From Collinsella aerofaciens (lineage in GTDB: Bacteria > Actinomycetota > Coriobacteriia > Coriobacteriales > Coriobacteriaceae): a stretch of DNA of 64,000 nt. Below the pieces are notes generated by a model, which was not told where the DNA came from, searched no databases, and was given only the letters and a program-made list of their open reading frames with translations. The stretch lies in contig JAJXHK010000005.1 in assembly GCA_021639365.1 (NCBI GenBank), positions 1-64,000 on the forward strand. Reading direction: 5' to 3'. The position numbers and the translations under genes were made by a program. Within the stretch, counting starts at the first letter, position 1. Each line of letters opens with the position of its first letter. This document shows, in pieces, positions 16,666 to 24,819 of the stretch.

Positions 16666-17952
16666 TTACTGCCTTGCAGCACGATCAAAATGCCAGCGAC
16701 CAAACAGCAGCAACGCCGCGGGAACCGCCGTTACGACCATGCCCGCCCCCACGAGCGTCCGCTGCACACCAAACGTCGCCGCCAGCCACGGGGCAATCGC
16801 CAGCGGCGCCACGCCGGCAAACATATTGCCAAAGCCCATGACCGAGTTGACGCGACCGAGTTGCTCGAGCGGGGCCGTCGTTTGCACGATCGTGTTGTGG
16901 AGCGGGTTGACGACGCCCCACGCCACGCCCAGGACAATCTGGCCGACGAGGGCTACACCCACGTACGGTGTTCCCACATAGAGCAAACTTCCCAGGCCCA
17001 CGGACATAAGCGCCACGAGCAGCGTTTTAAGGTTGACCAAGTGCGGCGGCAAGCGGAGCGCGAGGACAGCACCCAGCACCGCGCCCACACCGCTGGCCGA
17101 CGAGAGCCAACCCATCCATTCGACACCGACATGCAGAACATCGCGGTAGAAGAACGACTCCAGCGGGTCAAAGGCGCCATAGCCAAAGTTCGAAAGAAAG
17201 ATAATGCAGAACAGTAGGGCGAGGACGCTATTGGTAAAGACTGTCTTGATGCTGGTCGCGAAGGTTGCGCGGGTGGATTTACTGGAGTCGGGGCTTTGAT
17301 TGGCAGTACTTGCCGTTGTGCTGCTATCCGCGGGAGTACTTTCGCGCGCGGCGACGCGACTTGCTTGCGGCCTAAAGCCCCAACCGGCGACGAGCGCCAG
17401 TACGGTAAAGATCATCATGAGCACGAACACCGCGCGTGACGATGCAGCCGCCGCGACAAAGCCGCCTAGTGTGGGGCCGACGATAATGCTCACGTTGGAG
17501 AACATGGTTATGGCGGAGTTGATGTCTTTGAGCTCGACGGGGTCGTCGGTGAGATACGCCGGATAGGACGTGGCGATGGGCTGGGCGAATCCCATCACAA
17601 AGCCCAGGAGTACCGCGCCGGCAAGGACTGTTCCGGTCGCGCTGCCAAAGGCGATAATTGCCGCGCCCGTCGCCAGCGTGCCGACGATGCTCAACAAGAA
17701 ATGACGACGTGGGCCCCAGGCGTCGAGCGCCGCACCGCCCGCAAAGGACCCCAGAATCACAAAGACGTTCATAAAGAGGACAGCCAGTGACGTCGCAACA
17801 ACCGAAGCGCCATCCGTATAGGTGAGCGTTCCGATGACGCCGATAAAGTAGCTGGTCTGAAAGCCGGTGTAGATGAGAAAGCGCATCGCCACCAGGCGCT
17901 TGGCCTGCGCGGACAGCGATGATTGAGGCTTTGAGAAAAGAGAGGCGAGCAT
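16666..17952 (-). CDS. MFS transporter
   Basis: 428 aa from ATG 17952 (MLASLFSKPQSSLSAQAKRL), chosen because AAGGAG lies six bases upstream; two earlier in-frame ATGs are inside that leader. About 12 membrane segments, with a short central hydrophilic loop rich in Ser/Thr (residues ~190-230). The family resembles macrolide-efflux/DHA-type facilitators; residues such as GGAALDAWGPRRHF correspond to motif A in degenerate form. Exported substrate not predictable. Transcribed alone. Confidence 0.88.
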   Translation of the reverse strand: MLASLFSKPQSSLSAQAKRLVAMRFLIYTGFQTSYFIGVIGTLTYTDGASVVATSLAVLFMNVFVILGSFAGGAALDAWGPRRHFLLSIVGTLATGAAIIAFGSATGTVLAGAVLLGFVMGFAQPIATSYPAYLTDDPVELKDINSAITMFSNVSIIVGPTLGGFVAAAASSRAVFVLMMIFTVLALVAGWGFRPQASRVAARESTPADSSTTASTANQSPDSSKSTRATFATSIKTVFTNSVLALLFCIIFLSNFGYGAFDPLESFFYRDVLHVGVEWMGWLSSASGVGAVLGAVLALRLPPHLVNLKTLLVALMSVGLGSLLYVGTPYVGVALVGQIVLGVAWGVVNPLHNTIVQTTAPLEQLGRVNSVMGFGNMFAGVAPLAIAPWLAATFGVQRTLVGAGMVVTAVPAALLLFGRWHFDRAARQ

Positions 17953-18126
17953 GAAGACTCCTTGTTTCATACGAATGCGCACGGTGGGTATTCGCCACCG
18001 TCTGTCAAATCAATCTATCCGCATGAAACATCAAGGACGCATCAAGCCCCTTTTCTCCGTTTTTCGCCCGTCATGAACTACTTGGTAGATTGTAAGGCAT
18101 GTCCCACACATCTACCAAAGCAAAAA

Positions 18127-18159
18127 CCACCACAAAGGTGCCTGGCCCCTTTGTGGTGG
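18127..18159 (+). repeat. GTCCCC-loop hairpin, family A copy 4
   Basis: CCACCACAAA/TTTGTGGTGG stem, loop GGTGCCTGGCCCC; upstream of the MFS gene and downstream of the MoaC-MobB gene. Confidence 0.75.
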
Positions 18160-18178
18160 AAATGACGTTTGCCCAGAT

Positions 18179-18219
18179 AAAACCTGCCAAAATAAACCTG
18201 TCCCTTTTTGGCAGGTTTT
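18179..18219 (+). repeat. Hairpin family C copy 1, overlapping the moaC-mobB stop codon
   Basis: AAAACCTGCCAA/TTGGCAGGTTTT with loop AATAAACCTGTCCCTTT. The right arm covers the stop codon of the fusion gene. A relative with the same loop lies, inverted, at 39329-39363. Confidence 0.7.
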
Positions 18220-19531
18220 AGGCCAGATGATCTTGGATGAGGTCGCAGATGGCTCGGGCGTCGTTGATGTTGATGGCTCGGGTCGCGAAACCGGCGTCGA
18301 AGGCCTGACGTGCCAGGGCTTCGTTGCAGGCAAGGGCCAGCGTGCGGCCGTCGACCAGATCGAGCGAGCTCTTGCCGCGCAGGCGATCGACGCCAGAGCG
18401 CGCAACCACGATATTGTCGAAGCCCTCGGTCTTGTAGCCCTCGATGATCACCACATCGACGTCGTTGTAGCGCGACAGCAGCTCGCGGGCGGGCATCTCG
18501 TCCTCCTCGCGCGTGTCGGCGTACTCCGCCCAGCGCGTGGCACAAATGAGGCCCACGTGCTTGGAGCCTGCCTGGTGATGACGCCAGGTGTCCTTGGCGG
18601 GCACATCGATATCAAAGCCATGGTGCCCGTGATGCTTGAGTGAACCCACGCGCAGGCCGCGGCGGGTAAGCTCGGCGATGACCTTCTCGACAAGCGTGGT
18701 CTTGCCCGAGTTTTGGTAGCCGATAAACGCGATCGCGGGGACGGCCGGGGCCGGAGCTGCGGGCGCGACGGCGACGGGTGCGCTCGCGGGTGCGTCGCCC
18801 GCGGCACCCACGGCTTCGACAGCAGCAGCCTGACGCTCTGCGCGGTCCCACACGCCCGAGCGGCCGCCCTCCTTGTGCAGCAGGCGCACGTCGACGATCT
18901 CCATGCCGCGATCGACTGCCTTGCACATGTCATAGATCGTTAAGCACGCGGCACTCGCGCCGGTCAGGGCCTCCATCTCGATACCCGTCTTGCCCGTCAC
19001 GCCGGCCGTAACCAGTACGTGAAAGCCAACCTGCCCGTCCACGCGCGCCGGCGCCCAACCCTCGGGCACGTCTTCGGCCGGCATCCCCGCCGGGGCGATG
19101 GGCTCGATATCGCACTTGCTCTTGGTGATGAGCAGCGGGTGGCACATAGGGATGATGTCGCTCGTGCGCTTGATGGCCATAATGCCCGCGACGCGCGCGC
19201 AGGCGAGCACGTCGCCCTTCTTGGCGCGGTCCTGCAGCACCATGGCCTGCGTCTCGGGATGCATGAGGATGGCACCCTCGGCAATGGCGATGCGGTGCGT
19301 CTCGGCCTTGTCGGAAACGTCGACCATGCGCACCTCGCCCTTGGCGTCCACGTGCGTCAGTTCGTCGCGGCGTGCGTCGCGGACATCACGGGTGGGCTCG
19401 GTGGCAGCGCTGGCAGACGGCCGCGCGGACGCGTCGGCGTTGCCAGCATTCGCCGCAGCCGTGACTTTGTGGGCAGACATCGCGGCCCTGCGAGCGGCCT
19501 TGGTGGCATCGGCGTACCTGCTCTTGGCCAT
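18218..19531 (-). CDS. MoaC-MobB fusion (molybdopterin synthesis plus guanine-dinucleotide adaptor)
   Basis: 437 aa from ATG 19531 (GGAGGATGATC upstream). Residues 1-55 are an Ala-rich basic leader. Residues ~57-230 are MoaC, which with MoaA turns GTP into cyclic pyranopterin monophosphate: MVDVSDKAETHR, IPMCHPLLITK, and GKTGIEMEALTGAS with its catalytic Lys181 and surroundings. A linker of Ala/Pro repeats (231-265) leads to MobB (266-430), a P-loop protein (GYQNSGKT, 271-278; VDVVIIEGYKTEGF) that helps attach GMP to molybdopterin. MoaC and MobB are usually separate proteins acting at early and late steps, so the fusion is notable. Starts 4 bases after the moaA stop. Confidence 0.92.
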   Translation of the reverse strand: MAKSRYADATKAARRAAMSAHKVTAAANAGNADASARPSASAATEPTRDVRDARRDELTHVDAKGEVRMVDVSDKAETHRIAIAEGAILMHPETQAMVLQDRAKKGDVLACARVAGIMAIKRTSDIIPMCHPLLITKSKCDIEPIAPAGMPAEDVPEGWAPARVDGQVGFHVLVTAGVTGKTGIEMEALTGASAACLTIYDMCKAVDRGMEIVDVRLLHKEGGRSGVWDRAERQAAAVEAVGAAGDAPASAPVAVAPAAPAPAVPAIAFIGYQNSGKTTLVEKVIAELTRRGLRVGSLKHHGHHGFDIDVPAKDTWRHHQAGSKHVGLICATRWAEYADTREEDEMPARELLSRYNDVDVVIIEGYKTEGFDNIVVARSGVDRLRGKSSLDLVDGRTLALACNEALARQAFDAGFATRAININDARAICDLIQDHLA

Positions 19532-19535
19532 ATGA

Positions 19536-20591
19536 TCATCCTCCGATTTGGGACATAAATCGTTGCGTGCCCTCAATTATCGCGTGTTCCTGCGGTTTGT
19601 GGGCCACGGCATCGCGCCAAATCGAAAGTACCCGCATATCATCACCACGGCGCAGGGCGTCGCGCACCGAATACTCGGCATCGCTGAACAGGCACGGACG
19701 CACGTTGCCATCGGCCGTCAGGCGCAGACGGTTGCAATTCGCACAAAAATGATTGGACATAGCGCTGATGAAGCCAACCGTTCCCGCCGCACCCGAAAAA
19801 TGCCAATAACGTGCGGGGCCCGCGCCGGCAGGAGCGTCGTTGATGTCAAGCGGCTCGAGCTCGCCCAGACCCACCGCGGCGGCCCCGGCATTGATGCGCG
19901 CCCGCAGCTCATCACTCGGCACGGTGTCGCTCGCATCCCACAGCTCGGGATTGAGCGCGGGCGCATGCGGGTCCACAGCGCAATGCGAGCTCGTGCGCTC
20001 GTCGCCGATGGGCATGTATTCGATAAAGCGCAGGTGGATGGGGCGGTCGAGCGTGAGCCGCGCGAGGGCCGCCACATCTTGGTTGAGTCGGCGCACGACA
20101 ACGCAGTTGACCTTAACGGGCTCAAAGCCCCAAACCAGCGCCGCGTCGATGCCAGCCATGGTCTGCTCGAGCCGACCCAGGCGCGTGATCTTTCCAAAGA
20201 GCGTAGGGTCGAGCGTGTCGAGCGAAATGTTGACGCGGTTAAGCCCCGCGTCCTTGAGCTGCGGCGCCAGCTTGGGCAGCAGGGCTCCGTTGGTGGTGAG
20301 CGAAATGTCCTCGATCTGCGGAATCGCGCGGATGTCGCGAATGAGCGGGATGATACGGCGGCTGACCAGCGGCTCGCCGCCCGTCAGGCGTACGCGGCGA
20401 ATGCCCTCCCCCGCCACCAAGCGCACAAAGCGGGCGATTTCCTCGGCGCTGAGTAGCTCGTCGTGTGCACGGGGCGCCACGCCATCGGCCGGCATGCAGT
20501 AAATGCAGCGGAAATTGCACTTGTCGGTAACGGCAATGCGCAGGTAGTTGATATCGCGGCCAAAGCCGTCATGTTGCACGTGCCCGTCCAT
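19536..20591 (-). CDS. moaA: GTP 3',8-cyclase (molybdenum cofactor synthesis)
   Basis: 351 aa, radical-SAM enzyme for the first step of molybdenum-cofactor synthesis. The SAM-cluster motif is C25NFRC29IYC32, the second 4Fe-4S site is CANCNRLRLTADGNVRPC in the C-terminal third, GGEP follows the first motif in RLTGGEPLVSRR, and the protein ends in the required Gly-Gly (FMSQIGG). GAGGGGAGGG precedes the ATG. Forms an operon with the MoaC-MobB gene, covering two early steps and the late adaptor; no molybdoenzyme gene is in the window. Confidence 0.96.
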   Translation of the reverse strand: MDGHVQHDGFGRDINYLRIAVTDKCNFRCIYCMPADGVAPRAHDELLSAEEIARFVRLVAGEGIRRVRLTGGEPLVSRRIIPLIRDIRAIPQIEDISLTTNGALLPKLAPQLKDAGLNRVNISLDTLDPTLFGKITRLGRLEQTMAGIDAALVWGFEPVKVNCVVVRRLNQDVAALARLTLDRPIHLRFIEYMPIGDERTSSHCAVDPHAPALNPELWDASDTVPSDELRARINAGAAAVGLGELEPLDINDAPAGAGPARYWHFSGAAGTVGFISAMSNHFCANCNRLRLTADGNVRPCLFSDAEYSVRDALRRGDDMRVLSIWRDAVAHKPQEHAIIEGTQRFMSQIGG

Positions 20592-20837
20592 GCAGCCCTC
20601 CCCTCACGCGGCATTTTATTCTTCGGAAAACATAATACCCCACGGGAGAATCATGCCGACACCCGTACGACAGGACAGGGCGCTTCGAGCAAAACGGACT
20701 TCCCAAGCCCATCCTCAGCACACAGACCATCACAACATTCGATGCTTTTCCCGATTTTGGCAAAAAACGTCGAATGTTGTGATGGTTTGAGGCGAGGTGA
20801 GGAGCATGGAAGGGTCGAAGCATCGTGCCCGAACGGG
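20592..20837. other. Intergenic region with a family B palindrome
   Basis: 246 bp between the moaA start and the end of the ABC gene. Contains family B copy 3 at 20726-20786. The moaA promoter is probably in 20600-20700; I see no confident hexamers. Confidence 0.5.
20726..20786 (-). repeat. Dispersed palindrome, family B copy 3 (inverted)
   Basis: ACCATCACAACATTCGA ... CGAATGTTGTGATGGT; the core CCGATTTTGGCAAAAAACG is the reverse-complement form of the core in the other two copies. Confidence 0.75.
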
Positions 20838-22736
20838 TTAATCCAACTCTTTTAAGCCATACGCCAGCTGCCAGTACTCGCCGTGCTGGGCGAGCAGCTC
20901 TTCGTGCGTGCCGCGCTCGATGATGCGGCCGTGTTCGAGGACCATGATGGCGTCGGCGTCGCGGACGGTGGACAGGCGGTGCGCGATCATAAACGTGGTG
21001 CGTCCGCGCATGATGCGGTCCATACCGCGCTCGATGAGCTTTTCGGTGCGCGTGTCGATGGAACTCGTGGCCTCATCCAGGATGAGCACCGGCGGATCGG
21101 CCACGGCCACGCGCGCGATGGCGAGCAGTTGGCGCTGGCCCTGCGACAGGTTGGCGCCGTCGGCCGTGACCGGCGTGTCGTAGCCCCGTGGCAAGCGGCG
21201 GATAAACGAGTCGGCGCAGGCGGCCTCGGCGGCGGCGCGCACCTCCTCGTCGGTCGCGTCGAGCTTGCCAAAGCGGATGTTCTGCGCAATGGTGCCGCTA
21301 AACAGGTGCGTGTCTTGCAGCACAATGCCGAGCGACCCGCGCAGGCTGGCCTTGGCAATGTGCTTGACGTCGATGCCGTCGTACGTGATCTCGCCGTCAT
21401 CGACCTCGTAGAAACGGTTGATGAGGTTGGTGATGGTCGTCTTTCCGGCGCCCGTCGAGCCCACAAACGCGATCTTTTGGCCCGGCTTGGCAAACAGGTT
21501 GAGGTCCGTGAGCACACGGGTGCCCGGCACGTAGGAAAAGTCCACGGCGTGGAAGCGCACGTCACCGGCGAGCGGGACCAAGCCGCACACAAGCTCGGTT
21601 CCGTCGGCGGCCACCGCACAGCCCGACTCATCAACAGCGGCCACGTCGCGCAGGTGCCCATACGCGCCCACGCCCTGGCCCTCGGGAATCTTCCACGCCC
21701 ACGCGGCGTCGCCCGTCTGCACCAGCTCCACGCGGCCCTCGTCCGCCTCGGGCTCAAGATCCATGGCGGCAAACAGGCGCTCGGCGCCGGCCAACGCATT
21801 GAGCAAGAAGTTGCCCAGCTGCGTAAACTGGTTGATGGGCATGGCCGCCTGGCGTACAAAGACCAGATAGCTCGCGAGCGCGCCCACGTCGGCGAGCCCC
21901 TTGATGCAGAGCATGCCGCCCGCCACGGCGACGATGGCATAGTTGACGTAGCCAATCACGACGGTCATGGGCACCATGGAGTTGGCATAGCTCACGGCGG
22001 CGGTGCCGGTGCGGCGAAGCTCGTCGTTGCGGCAGGTAAAGCCGGCGACATTGGCCGCCTCGCGGTTAAAGACCTTGATGACCTTTTGGCCCGAGACCAT
22101 CTCTTCGATATATCCGTCCAGGTCGCCAAGCGATGCCTGTTGGGCGGCAAAGAAGCGCTTAGAGCGCGCGCCCGAGTAGCGCGCATACAGCACAATGGCC
22201 GCATCGCACACGAGCGTGATAATCGTGAGCTGCCAGTTAAGGATGATGAGCATGGCCGTGGTGCCCACAACCTGAATGGCGGCCTGAATCACGTTGGCAA
22301 AGCTGTTGTTGAGCGCCTCGGAGACGGTGTCAACGTCGTTGGTAAAGAAGCTCATGATGTCGCCCGAGCGCGTGCTGTCAAAATAGCTGAGCGGCAGCGT
22401 CTGGATGTGCGCGAACAGGTCGCGGCGGATGTCGGAGACCACGCGCTGGGCCGCGCGCACCATAATCTGCGAGTAGCCCAGAGCCGAGAGCACGCCCGCG
22501 GCGTAGATGATCGCCGTTAGGATGACCTGCTTGGCGAGCAGCTCCTCCCCGCCCGTGGCCAAACCGTTAACGATGGGGCGCACCATGTAGGTGCCGGCGA
22601 GGCTCGCGATGGCGGCAACGGAGGCGAGCACGCCCACCGCGAGCAACGAGAACTTGGCATGCCCCATGTAGGAGAACAAGCGGCGCACCGTGCGCTTGAG
22701 GTCGGCAGGACGTGCTCGGGCCGCGGTCTTAGGCAT
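20838..22736 (-). CDS. ABC exporter half-transporter, canonical ATPase site
   Basis: 632 aa from ATG 22736 (MPKTAARARPADLKRTVRRL); GGAAGGGGG upstream and an 8-base overlap with the upstream gene (ATGCCTAA). N-terminal six-helix membrane domain (phrase YFDSTRSGDIMSFFTNDVD is the usual coupling region), then an ATPase domain with Walker A GSTGAGKTT, signature LSQGQRQLLAIA and Walker B VLILDEATS with the catalytic Glu. An insertion of ~60 residues between membrane and ATPase domains (PEADEGRVELVQTGD... to GDVRFHAVDF) is longer than usual. Partner of the 22729-24558 protein; together a heterodimeric exporter of LmrCD/TmrAB type. Confidence 0.93.
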   Translation of the reverse strand: MPKTAARARPADLKRTVRRLFSYMGHAKFSLLAVGVLASVAAIASLAGTYMVRPIVNGLATGGEELLAKQVILTAIIYAAGVLSALGYSQIMVRAAQRVVSDIRRDLFAHIQTLPLSYFDSTRSGDIMSFFTNDVDTVSEALNNSFANVIQAAIQVVGTTAMLIILNWQLTIITLVCDAAIVLYARYSGARSKRFFAAQQASLGDLDGYIEEMVSGQKVIKVFNREAANVAGFTCRNDELRRTGTAAVSYANSMVPMTVVIGYVNYAIVAVAGGMLCIKGLADVGALASYLVFVRQAAMPINQFTQLGNFLLNALAGAERLFAAMDLEPEADEGRVELVQTGDAAWAWKIPEGQGVGAYGHLRDVAAVDESGCAVAADGTELVCGLVPLAGDVRFHAVDFSYVPGTRVLTDLNLFAKPGQKIAFVGSTGAGKTTITNLINRFYEVDDGEITYDGIDVKHIAKASLRGSLGIVLQDTHLFSGTIAQNIRFGKLDATDEEVRAAAEAACADSFIRRLPRGYDTPVTADGANLSQGQRQLLAIARVAVADPPVLILDEATSSIDTRTEKLIERGMDRIMRGRTTFMIAHRLSTVRDADAIMVLEHGRIIERGTHEELLAQHGEYWQLAYGLKELD

Positions 22737-24558
22737 GGCGCTCACCCCCTTCCAAGGTCGATCCGCTGGGGGCGAAGGAAAACGGATCATTCGCGCGGTC
22801 ATCGTCGCTGCCGTCGCCGGCGTCCGCGTTCCCCGCAAACTCCATCTGCGAGGCGTAAATCTCCTGGTAGATGTTGTCGCCCGCCAGCAGCTCCTCGTGC
22901 GTGCCCACGCCGTGGACACGACCGTCATCCAACACCACAATGCGATCGGCATCCATGACGCTCGCAATGCGCTGGGCGATGATGAGCACGGTCGTATCGG
23001 GAATCCGAGCGATGTGCTCGCGAATCTTAGCGTCGGTCGCCATATCGACCGCGCTGGTGGAGTCATCAAAAATGAGCACGCGCGGATGCTTGAGCAGCGT
23101 GCGCGCGATGCACAGGCGTTGCTTCTGGCCACCCGAAACACCGGCGCCGCCTTGGCCCAACTCGCCGTCCAGTCCGCCGATGCGATCAAGGAACTCGTCC
23201 ACGCACGCCGCGCGGCAAGCCGCGAGGAGCTCATCGTCCGACGCCTGTGGATTGCCCCACTGCAGGTTCTCGCGCACGGTGCCCGTGAACAGCACATTCT
23301 TTTGCAGCACAATGCCCACGGCGTCGCGCAGGGCAACCAGGTCGTAGTCGCGCACGTCGTGTCCGCCCACAAGCACGGCGCCCTCGGTGGCGTCGTACAG
23401 GCGCGCGATCAGCTGCACAAGCGAGCTCTTGCCCGAGCCCGTGCCGCCGAGGATGCCCACCGTCGAGCCGCTCTCGATGCGAAGGTCGATATGCTCGAGC
23501 ACATCCTCGGCTGCATCCGCGCGGTATTTAAAGGAAACGTCGCGAAACTCGATACTGCCGTCCCCTGGCGTCGCAGTCGCGAGGTCTCCCACAGGATTGG
23601 CGATAACGGGCTCTTCATCGAGCACCTCTGCGATACGGCCCACACTCGTGAGAGCGCGCGTGAGCAGCAAAAACACGTTGGAAATCATCATGAGCGAGTT
23701 CATGATCAGCAGCACGTAGCTCATAAAGCCCGTGAGCGAGCCCACGCCCAAGCGACCTTCGATGATCATGCGGCCGCCAATCCACAGGATCGAGAGCGCA
23801 GCCACATACATCGAGAGTTGGAACACCGGCAGGTTGAGCACGGCGGTGCCGAAGGTCTTGGTCGCCGTGCCGGCGAGTTCGGTATTGACGGTGTCGAACT
23901 TGTCGCACTCGTGCTCGGCGCGCACGTAAGCCTTCACGGCGCGCACGGCGGTAAGGTCCTCTTGCACCACGCCGTTGAGGTGGTCCATCGAGGTCTGGAG
24001 TTGGCGGTAGAGCGGGCTCACGCGCACGGTAATGATACCGAGCACGATGGCGAGCATCGGCAGAATTACGGCAAAGACCGCCGCGAGTTCGCGCGAGAGT
24101 GCAAAAGCGTAGACGAGGCCCATGACCAGATTTACCGGCCCGCGCACCATGGGGCGGAAGCCGTTACCTACGGCGTTTTGAATAACGGTGATGTCGGTGG
24201 TCATGCGAGTGACCAGCGAGCTGGCGTCGTAGTTGTCCAGATTGCCAAAAGCGAGCGTCTGGATCTTACGATACTCGGCCTCGCGCAGGTTAGCGCCCAG
24301 CCCCGAGGCAACGCGGGCGGACGTGCGCGCATAGCCCAAGCCAAGCACCAGCGAACATGCGGCGCACACCAGCATATACGTGCCCTGCAACAGCATGTAG
24401 TTGATGTCGCCCGCGGGCACGCCCACATCGATGATATTTGCCATGATGACCGGGATAAACAGCTCGAGCGCCGTCTCGGCAGTCACAAAGAGCACGCCGA
24501 GCATGGCATCGCGGCGGTATGCCCCCAGATAGGAAAACAAAATCTTGAGATTGCGCAC
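22729..24558 (-). CDS. ABC exporter half-transporter, degenerate ATPase site
   Basis: 609 aa from GTG 24558, with GGGGGAT eight bases upstream. Six-helix membrane domain (ALELFIPVIMANIIDVGVPA) followed by an ATPase domain: Walker A GGTGSGKSS, signature VSGGQKQRLCIAR, and Walker B VLIFDDSTS, where Asp replaces the catalytic Glu. Asymmetric sites of this kind mark heterodimeric exporters, and the partner encoded next has the intact Glu. Drug or lipid export is likely; the substrate is unknown. Divergent from the MATE gene. Confidence 0.93.
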   Translation of the reverse strand: MRNLKILFSYLGAYRRDAMLGVLFVTAETALELFIPVIMANIIDVGVPAGDINYMLLQGTYMLVCAACSLVLGLGYARTSARVASGLGANLREAEYRKIQTLAFGNLDNYDASSLVTRMTTDITVIQNAVGNGFRPMVRGPVNLVMGLVYAFALSRELAAVFAVILPMLAIVLGIITVRVSPLYRQLQTSMDHLNGVVQEDLTAVRAVKAYVRAEHECDKFDTVNTELAGTATKTFGTAVLNLPVFQLSMYVAALSILWIGGRMIIEGRLGVGSLTGFMSYVLLIMNSLMMISNVFLLLTRALTSVGRIAEVLDEEPVIANPVGDLATATPGDGSIEFRDVSFKYRADAAEDVLEHIDLRIESGSTVGILGGTGSGKSSLVQLIARLYDATEGAVLVGGHDVRDYDLVALRDAVGIVLQKNVLFTGTVRENLQWGNPQASDDELLAACRAACVDEFLDRIGGLDGELGQGGAGVSGGQKQRLCIARTLLKHPRVLIFDDSTSAVDMATDAKIREHIARIPDTTVLIIAQRIASVMDADRIVVLDDGRVHGVGTHEELLAGDNIYQEIYASQMEFAGNADAGDGSDDDRANDPFSFAPSGSTLEGGERHA

Positions 24559-24746
24559 GCAGGTTCATCCCCCATCAAACGTTGTTCGCAAACCCACGTA
24601 TTATGGCGCGCCGTGCGGCGGTGTCAAGTGTTCCGAAATCGATTTCTGCAAGGCTAGTGCAGGCGCCATGCTCACAGGGCGCACGTCCGTATTCAATTAG
24701 AAATGAACGCGAGCGTGACTTTTTCGCCCCACTGCCGACACAAACC

Positions 24747-24777
24747 TTGACTCTACAATCGTTGTAGGGTTTTCACT
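24747..24777 (+). promoter_or_regulatory. MerR-type promoter of the MATE gene
   Basis: TTGACT (24747-24752) is followed by the perfect dyad CTACAA TCG TTGTAG (24753-24767) and, after a 19-bp spacer, TTCACT (24772-24777). An overlong spacer filled by a dyad next to a TTGACT -35 is characteristic of promoters switched by MerR-family activators. No MerR gene is in the window. Assignment rests on pattern only. Confidence 0.6.
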
Positions 24778-24819
24778 ACACTGGTACGTAAACGACCCAA
24801 GCCAGAAAGTGCCCCGCCC

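Noticed and set aside
22690..24657. 655-codon open frame on the plus strand
   Set aside because: Antisense to a clear ABC exporter gene; no recognisable domains.
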